Source: Bacteroidota bacterium
GTDB lineage: Bacteria; Bacteroidota; Bacteroidia; Bacteroidales; UBA4417
DNA length: 19,499 bases
Assembly (NCBI GenBank): GCA_020048595.1
Contig: JAIFMH010000099.1
Span: 1-19,499, forward strand
Direction: 5' to 3'
Each line of letters opens with the position of its first letter. Position 1 is the stretch's first letter. The notes beneath the pieces were generated by a model. The model had not been told where the DNA came from. It saw only the letters and a list, made by a program, of their open reading frames with translations, and searched no databases. Position numbers and translations under genes: made by a program. Of the stretch, positions 15,745 through 19,499 are shown one piece after another.

Positions 15745-16527
15745 TTAAATTTCTTTTTCTTTTAATTTAATATAGGCGGCATAGTAAATAAGTACCGGAA
15801 TTGTAATCCAAATAACATAGCTAGCAATGCTAACAGCTTCATTCATTGTAACAGGAACATATTTCCCGTTGTAAATGTACAGGTGTCCTCCTATCATCAA
15901 AATAGAATTTGTACCCCATACATTCCATCCTGTCAGCACATTAGTTACATATTGCTGACCGGGGTAAAACATTATAATGAGGATAAAAACAGCAATTGCC
16001 GAATAACTAAACTGTCGATTGGTAAATGAAATGCTACCCAGTAAAAACAAGGACTGTACAATCAGAAAGTGAATAAAGCAAATTGCATAGGAAAATGAAG
16101 CTATTCTAATATCGTTGCCATCACTGAAAAGCAATTTCTTAACAGTAAATGAATCATGAAAAGCATTTCCCAGCGCATAAGCTGTTCCAAAATACAATAA
16201 CGAAAATACCACTGAGTAAACAATGTATGTGAAGAATATACTTACAATGAACTTTTCCTTTATTGAAGCAGGAATTGTGAGGAATGAAAATGCTTTTCCT
16301 TTATTTGCCCATGATCCATAAAAAGCGGACGCGTACAAACAACCGGTGAAAAGGTAAACAAATGGGAAGAATAGAATGTAGTTATCCGTACTGTAACCAC
16401 TTACCAATGAAATATAAAACACTATGAAAACCGTAATGGCAGATATTCCGATGTAAGCTGGAAGGAAACCTGTAATATGAATCCTGGATAACAGAAAAAA
16501 CCGCTTGATACTGAATGTATTGTTCAT
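15745..16527 (-). CDS. ABC transporter permease-like membrane protein
   Basis: The 260-residue product has about six transmembrane helices, near residues 19-44, 50-72, 88-116, 145-166, 172-190 and 228-252. The loop after helix 2 reads FLTIPASIKEKF, a pattern seen in ABC-2-type permeases paired with GntR-linked ATPases in Bacteroidota. It lies 14 nt after the ATPase gene and 12 nt before the GntR gene, which supports pairing with that ATPase. There is no periplasmic binding protein in the operon, so export or a regulatory or stress role is more likely than import. The substrate is unknown. Confidence 0.75.
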   Translation of the reverse strand: MNNTFSIKRFFLLSRIHITGFLPAYIGISAITVFIVFYISLVSGYSTDNYILFFPFVYLFTGCLYASAFYGSWANKGKAFSFLTIPASIKEKFIVSIFFTYIVYSVVFSLLYFGTAYALGNAFHDSFTVKKLLFSDGNDIRIASFSYAICFIHFLIVQSLFLLGSISFTNRQFSYSAIAVFILIIMFYPGQQYVTNVLTGWNVWGTNSILMIGGHLYIYNGKYVPVTMNEAVSIASYVIWITIPVLIYYAAYIKLKEKEI

Positions 16528-16541
16528 AACTGGATGGGGTA

Positions 16542-17378
16542 TTAATTGTTTATCAGGTGATTGTATTTCTCCGGATCCGAAATCCAGGCATTGAAAAGGA
16601 TTTCCAGGTCAACCACACCTTCGTCATTACTTTTATTCAGGGTCATGTAATGTTTTCCCAGTACTCCTTTCGAAGTGAATAATACTTCCTCGCCTTCAGG
16701 AACAACATTACCATACTTGAACATAATTTTTGAGGATATTTTCTCCAACGGCTTATTTAACTGAATTTTCCCGGCTTCAAGAATGATAACACTGTCTATA
16801 AGACTTTCAAGGTCCTTAACCTGGTGCGTTGAGATAAGGATTGTTCTTTCTTCGTTAAAAACCGAGGCAATTATCCTCCGGAATACAGCTTTTGATGGAA
16901 TATCCAACCCATTAGTTGGTTCATCCAGATAAACATATTTTGTATTGCATGCCAGGGTAAAAGCGATCATTGCTTTTTTCTTTTGTCCGAAGGATATTTT
17001 GTTCAGGTTAGCCTGGAAATCAACATCCATTTCGCCCAACAGATTGCGGAATTGCTGGATATCAAATGCAGGATAAAACGGAGCGATCAGTTTCATCATT
17101 TTTTCGGGACTATCGGCAGGCAGATAAATCTCTTCCGGTAAAAGAATAAAGTCGGCCAAAAAATCAGGTTTCCGGTGTTCCGGAATATGTCCGTTTACAG
17201 AAATTGATCCTGATTTTGGAAAAGCCAGACCTGATAGTAGTTTTAGAAGTGTGGTTTTACCGGCTCCGTTCTTTCCAAGTAATCCATAAATTCGTCCGGC
17301 CTCAAGTTCCAGCTCCATGTTATTGAAAAGGATTTCTTTTCTCTGATACCAGAATGAAATATCTTTAAGTGAGATCAT
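16542..17378 (-). CDS. ABC transporter ATP-binding protein
   Basis: The product has 278 residues. The nucleotide-binding domain contains Walker A GKNGAGKTT (35-43), the signature ISFGQKKK (128-135), Walker B YVYLDEPTNGLD (148-159) and the switch histidine in STHQ (His185). The Q-loop region reads LLPEE without the usual glutamine, as in several members of this ATPase branch, so this is not in itself a sign of decay. Residues after about 205 form a short accessory domain. It is the first gene of the operon and lies directly behind the promoter and operator. It should energise the neighbouring permease as an exporter-type pair. Confidence 0.9.
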   Translation of the reverse strand: MISLKDISFWYQRKEILFNNMELELEAGRIYGLLGKNGAGKTTLLKLLSGLAFPKSGSISVNGHIPEHRKPDFLADFILLPEEIYLPADSPEKMMKLIAPFYPAFDIQQFRNLLGEMDVDFQANLNKISFGQKKKAMIAFTLACNTKYVYLDEPTNGLDIPSKAVFRRIIASVFNEERTILISTHQVKDLESLIDSVIILEAGKIQLNKPLEKISSKIMFKYGNVVPEGEEVLFTSKGVLGKHYMTLNKSNDEGVVDLEILFNAWISDPEKYNHLINN

Positions 17379-17391
17379 AAGTAATAATATT

Positions 17392-17415
17392 AGTGTACTA
17401 CTACGTTAATACACT
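17392..17415. promoter_or_regulatory. Probable GntR (YtrA-type) operator
   Basis: AGTGTACTA (17392-17400) and TAATACACT (17407-17415) are inverted 9-bp arms with one mismatch around CTACGT. The palindrome starts 1 nt downstream of the minus-strand -7 element and covers the predicted transcription start. This is where a dimeric repressor encoded by the third gene would block the operon. Confidence 0.7.
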
Positions 17416-17416
17416 G

Positions 17417-17448
17417 CAAATATAGGGCAGAATTTTCATCTTCGACAA
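17417..17448 (-). promoter_or_regulatory. Promoter of the ABC/GntR operon
   Basis: On the minus strand, TTG (17448-17446) is followed after 21 nt by TATATTTG (17424-17417), a good -33/-7 pair. Transcription should begin near 17410, inside the operator palindrome. Confidence 0.7.
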
Positions 17449-17534
17449 AACGAGAAAAATATATTTTGAATTACCTGTCATTTCAGGTTATTATGCTTTA
17501 TATCAGGCACAAATAAACCGTACTTAATATTGAT

Positions 17535-17542
17535 TACTTTTG
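17535..17542 (+). promoter_or_regulatory. Putative -7 element of sdaA
   Basis: TACTTTTG matches TAnnTTTG. Transcription would start near 17549, giving a leader of about 80 nt. No clear TTG lies at the -33 position. A small inverted repeat, ACCTG (17473-17477) and CAGGT (17484-17488), lies between this and the divergent operon promoter. Confidence 0.5.
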
Positions 17543-17628
17543 CAATAGTTTCGGGAATATCAAAATCCTCACTCTATACCTAATGACGGATTTACTTGTA
17601 GTTATCTCGTCGTTACAAAACATTCACC

Positions 17629-18822
17629 ATGGAATCTATCCGCAAAATATACAAAACCGGCCTTGGTCCATCGAGTTCCCATACTATGGGGCCACGATTT
17701 GCTGCTGAAAAATTCAAGTTAAAAAACGAACCTGCAACCCAAATCCGTATTACACTTTATGGAAGTCTTGCTGCAACCGGCAAAGGCCATCTTACAGATA
17801 AAGTGCTGCATGAATCTTTTCCTGAAGACAAGGTGAAAATTATCTGGCAGAAAGACACTGTTTTGCCGCAGCATCCGAATGGAATGAAATTCGAAGCGCT
17901 GGATGATAATGGAACATTGCTCGATGAGTGGACCGTTTTCAGTGTGGGTGGAGGAGATATTGAAGATGACGAAATGAAATCGCAGAAAGTAAACGTGTAT
18001 CCTCACACAAAAATGACCGACATACTGAAATGGTGCCAGCAAAATGGACGAACATTATGGGAGTATGTTGAGATACATGAAGGTGAAGGAATATGGGAAT
18101 TTCTGGCAGAAGTTTGGAAAACCATGAAGGAATCCATAGTCCGCGGGCTGGAACACGAGGGCGTGCTGCCGGGGATATTACATCTGCCACGGAAAGCATC
18201 TTCCTATTACATTAAAGCTAAAAGTTCGGCAGGAACTTTACAGAAACGAGCCTTGGTTTTTGCTTACGCACTGGCAGTATCGGAAGAAAATGCCGGTGGC
18301 GGAACTATAGTAACTGCGCCAACCTGCGGGTCATGCGGAGTGGTTCCCGCTGTTTTGTATCATACACAGAACACGTATGACTTTTCGGATACGAAGATAC
18401 TTCGGGCACTTGCCACAGCAGCTCTGATAGGAAACCTGGTAAAAGAAAATGCTTCTATTTCGGGTGCGCAGGTCGGATGCCAGGGCGAAGTTGGAACGGC
18501 TTGTTCTATGGCTGCAGGCGGTGCTGCACAACTTTTCGGGGCAACACCTTTCCAGGTGGAATATGCTGCCGAAATGGGACTGGAGCATCACCTGGGCTTA
18601 ACCTGCGATCCTGTTGCCGGATTAGTTCAGATTCCCTGTATTGAACGCAATGCAATTGGAGCCGGCCGGGCAATGGATGCCAGTGCTTATGCTCTGCTTT
18701 CCGACGGGCAACACAGGGTTAGTTTCGATAAAACCTGCCTTGCCATGAATCAAACCGGACATGATTTACCCGATATTTATAAGGAGACTTCAGAAGGTGG
18801 GCTGGCGTTGTTTATGAAATAA
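17629..18822 (+). CDS. sdaA: L-serine ammonia-lyase (iron-sulfur-dependent L-serine dehydratase), single chain
   Basis: SdaA converts L-serine to pyruvate and ammonia using a [4Fe-4S] cluster that binds the substrate. The 397-residue product carries the N-terminal beta domain with GPSSSHTMGP (13-22) and the catalytic alpha domain (APTCGSCG at 230-237). The likely cluster ligands are Cys284 (GCQGEVG), Cys326 (TCDPVAG) and Cys337 (IPCIERN). Their spacing of 42 and 11 equals that of characterised single-chain enzymes. It is complete and intact. The ATG at 17629 is chosen because ESIRKIYKTGLGPSSSH is the normal N-terminus. It is divergent from the ABC operon. A repeat-rich 135-nt gap separates it from ispD. 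Confidence 0.95.
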   Translation: MESIRKIYKTGLGPSSSHTMGPRFAAEKFKLKNEPATQIRITLYGSLAATGKGHLTDKVLHESFPEDKVKIIWQKDTVLPQHPNGMKFEALDDNGTLLDEWTVFSVGGGDIEDDEMKSQKVNVYPHTKMTDILKWCQQNGRTLWEYVEIHEGEGIWEFLAEVWKTMKESIVRGLEHEGVLPGILHLPRKASSYYIKAKSSAGTLQKRALVFAYALAVSEENAGGGTIVTAPTCGSCGVVPAVLYHTQNTYDFSDTKILRALATAALIGNLVKENASISGAQVGCQGEVGTACSMAAGGAAQLFGATPFQVEYAAEMGLEHHLGLTCDPVAGLVQIPCIERNAIGAGRAMDASAYALLSDGQHRVSFDKTCLAMNQTGHDLPDIYKETSEGGLALFMK

Positions 18823-18833
18823 AGAAATGTAAA

Positions 18834-18946
18834 AACCACCAAGGCACTAAGTACACATAGAAGCACTAAGGAAGAAGATTTGTACCAAAACTTACCTAAA
18901 TCCATTTAATTTTATCACTTAGTGCTTCTTGGTAAACTAAGTGGTT
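18834..18946. repeat. Inverted dispersed-type repeat between sdaA and ispD
   Basis: The left arm AACCACCAAGGCACTAAG (18834-18851) is echoed by AAGCACTAAGG (18861-18871). It is complementary, with small gaps, to CACTTAGTGCTTCTTGGT (18916-18933) and the trailing AAGTGGTT (18939-18946). The element fills almost the whole gap between the two genes. This CACCAAGGCACTAAG theme resembles intergenic repeats I recall from other genomes, but multiplicity here is not testable. The folded RNA could weaken read-through from sdaA into ispD. Confidence 0.65.
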
Positions 18947-18957
18947 AAAAAACAAAT

Positions 18958-19499
18958 ATGAAGAATTACGCCATAATAGTCGCCGGGGGAACCGGAACCC
19001 GCATGAAAGGTGAAGTTCCAAAGCAGTTTATACTGTTAAACGGGAAGCCTGTTATTTTGTATTCGATTGAAACGTTCTATGCATTTGATACATCAATACA
19101 GATTATCCTGGTTATACACCCTGATTATATAGCATTATGGGGAAAACTGACAGGAGATTTTAAAATATCTATTCCTTTCCAGGTTGTGGAAGGTGGCGAA
19201 ACACGCTTTGATTCAGTAAAAAATGGATTGAAACTAGTTAATGGTGAGGGTTTTGTAGCTGTTCATGATGCAGCCCGTCCCGTAATAAATGTTGGTCTTT
19301 TAAAAACGTTATTTTCAGCAGCTTCAACTTACGGCTCTGCAATTCCCGTTGTGCCTGTAAATGATACGATTCGAGTTATCGATGGTGATGCTTCACACCA
19401 GCAGGACCGCACATTTTTACGGGCAGTACAAACGCCGCAGATTTTCAGCGTTTCGGAATTGCAACGTGCATATACACAGCCTTATCAGCCAAATTTTAC
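18958..19499 (+). CDS. ispD: 2-C-methyl-D-erythritol 4-phosphate cytidylyltransferase (3' end beyond the window)
   Basis: IspD joins CTP and MEP to make CDP-ME in the non-mevalonate isoprenoid pathway. From the ATG at 18958 the frame is open for 180 codons to the window edge; family members are about 220-230 residues, so roughly 40-50 are outside. Visible motifs: the CTP-binding loop VAGGTGTRMKGEVPKQF (8-24) with its arginine and lysine, the GGETRFDSVKNGL block (79-91), VHDAARPVI (102-110), AIPVVPVNDTIR (128-139) and VQTPQIF (157-163). Nothing appears damaged. The start follows the intergenic repeat by 11 nt, and no separate promoter is seen. Confidence 0.95.
   Translation, partial: MKNYAIIVAGGTGTRMKGEVPKQFILLNGKPVILYSIETFYAFDTSIQIILVIHPDYIALWGKLTGDFKISIPFQVVEGGETRFDSVKNGLKLVNGEGFVAVHDAARPVINVGLLKTLFSAASTYGSAIPVVPVNDTIRVIDGDASHQQDRTFLRAVQTPQIFSVSELQRAYTQPYQPNF

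Overview
The window reads as a chromosomal segment of a member of the Bacteroidota, most likely Bacteroidales-like. Base composition is moderately AT-rich. Starts lack strong Shine-Dalgarno sequences, and several genes are preceded by the TAnnTTTG -7 element typical of the phylum. The protein set also fits: DUF3108, DUF5686 with a carboxypeptidase-regulatory-like domain, a periplasmic alpha-2-macroglobulin, a YtrA-type GntR/ABC operon, and single-chain SdaA. Nothing marks the stretch as phage, plasmid or integrated element.

Left part (1-10.5 kb), cell envelope: a DUF3108 protein (+), convergent with a GH73-type glucosaminidase (-). A very large alpha-2-macroglobulin gene (+) is split in two frames near 3655. 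It converges on a DUF5686/carboxypeptidase-like outer-membrane gene (-) that is split in two frames near 10145. In both split genes the reading frame changes at a point where residues expected from the family are also missing, roughly 20 in the first and 25 in the second. Each therefore looks like a short out-of-frame deletion rather than a one-base slip. A nested palindromic repeat sits between the two 3' ends.

Middle part (10.6-14.0 kb), housekeeping: aspS (-) and queA (+) are divergent, each with its own promoter, and the spacer holds degenerate repeat units. aspS ends at a clear hairpin-T terminator, beyond which lies a perfect 36-bp palindrome. queA ends at another hairpin terminator.

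Right part (14.0-17.4 kb, all minus strand): a compact four-gene operon, in transcription order ABC ATPase, six-helix permease, YtrA-type GntR repressor, and a membrane-anchored GIN/DUF2807-like protein. A 24-bp operator-like palindrome sits directly on the predicted start of transcription. This is the most system-like unit in the window and is probably autorepressed. A small putative lipoprotein lies downstream.

The far right (17.6 kb to the end) carries sdaA (iron-sulfur L-serine dehydratase) and the 5' part of ispD, both on the plus strand, separated by an inverted dispersed-type repeat. I found no tRNA, rRNA, CRISPR array, transposase or integrase.
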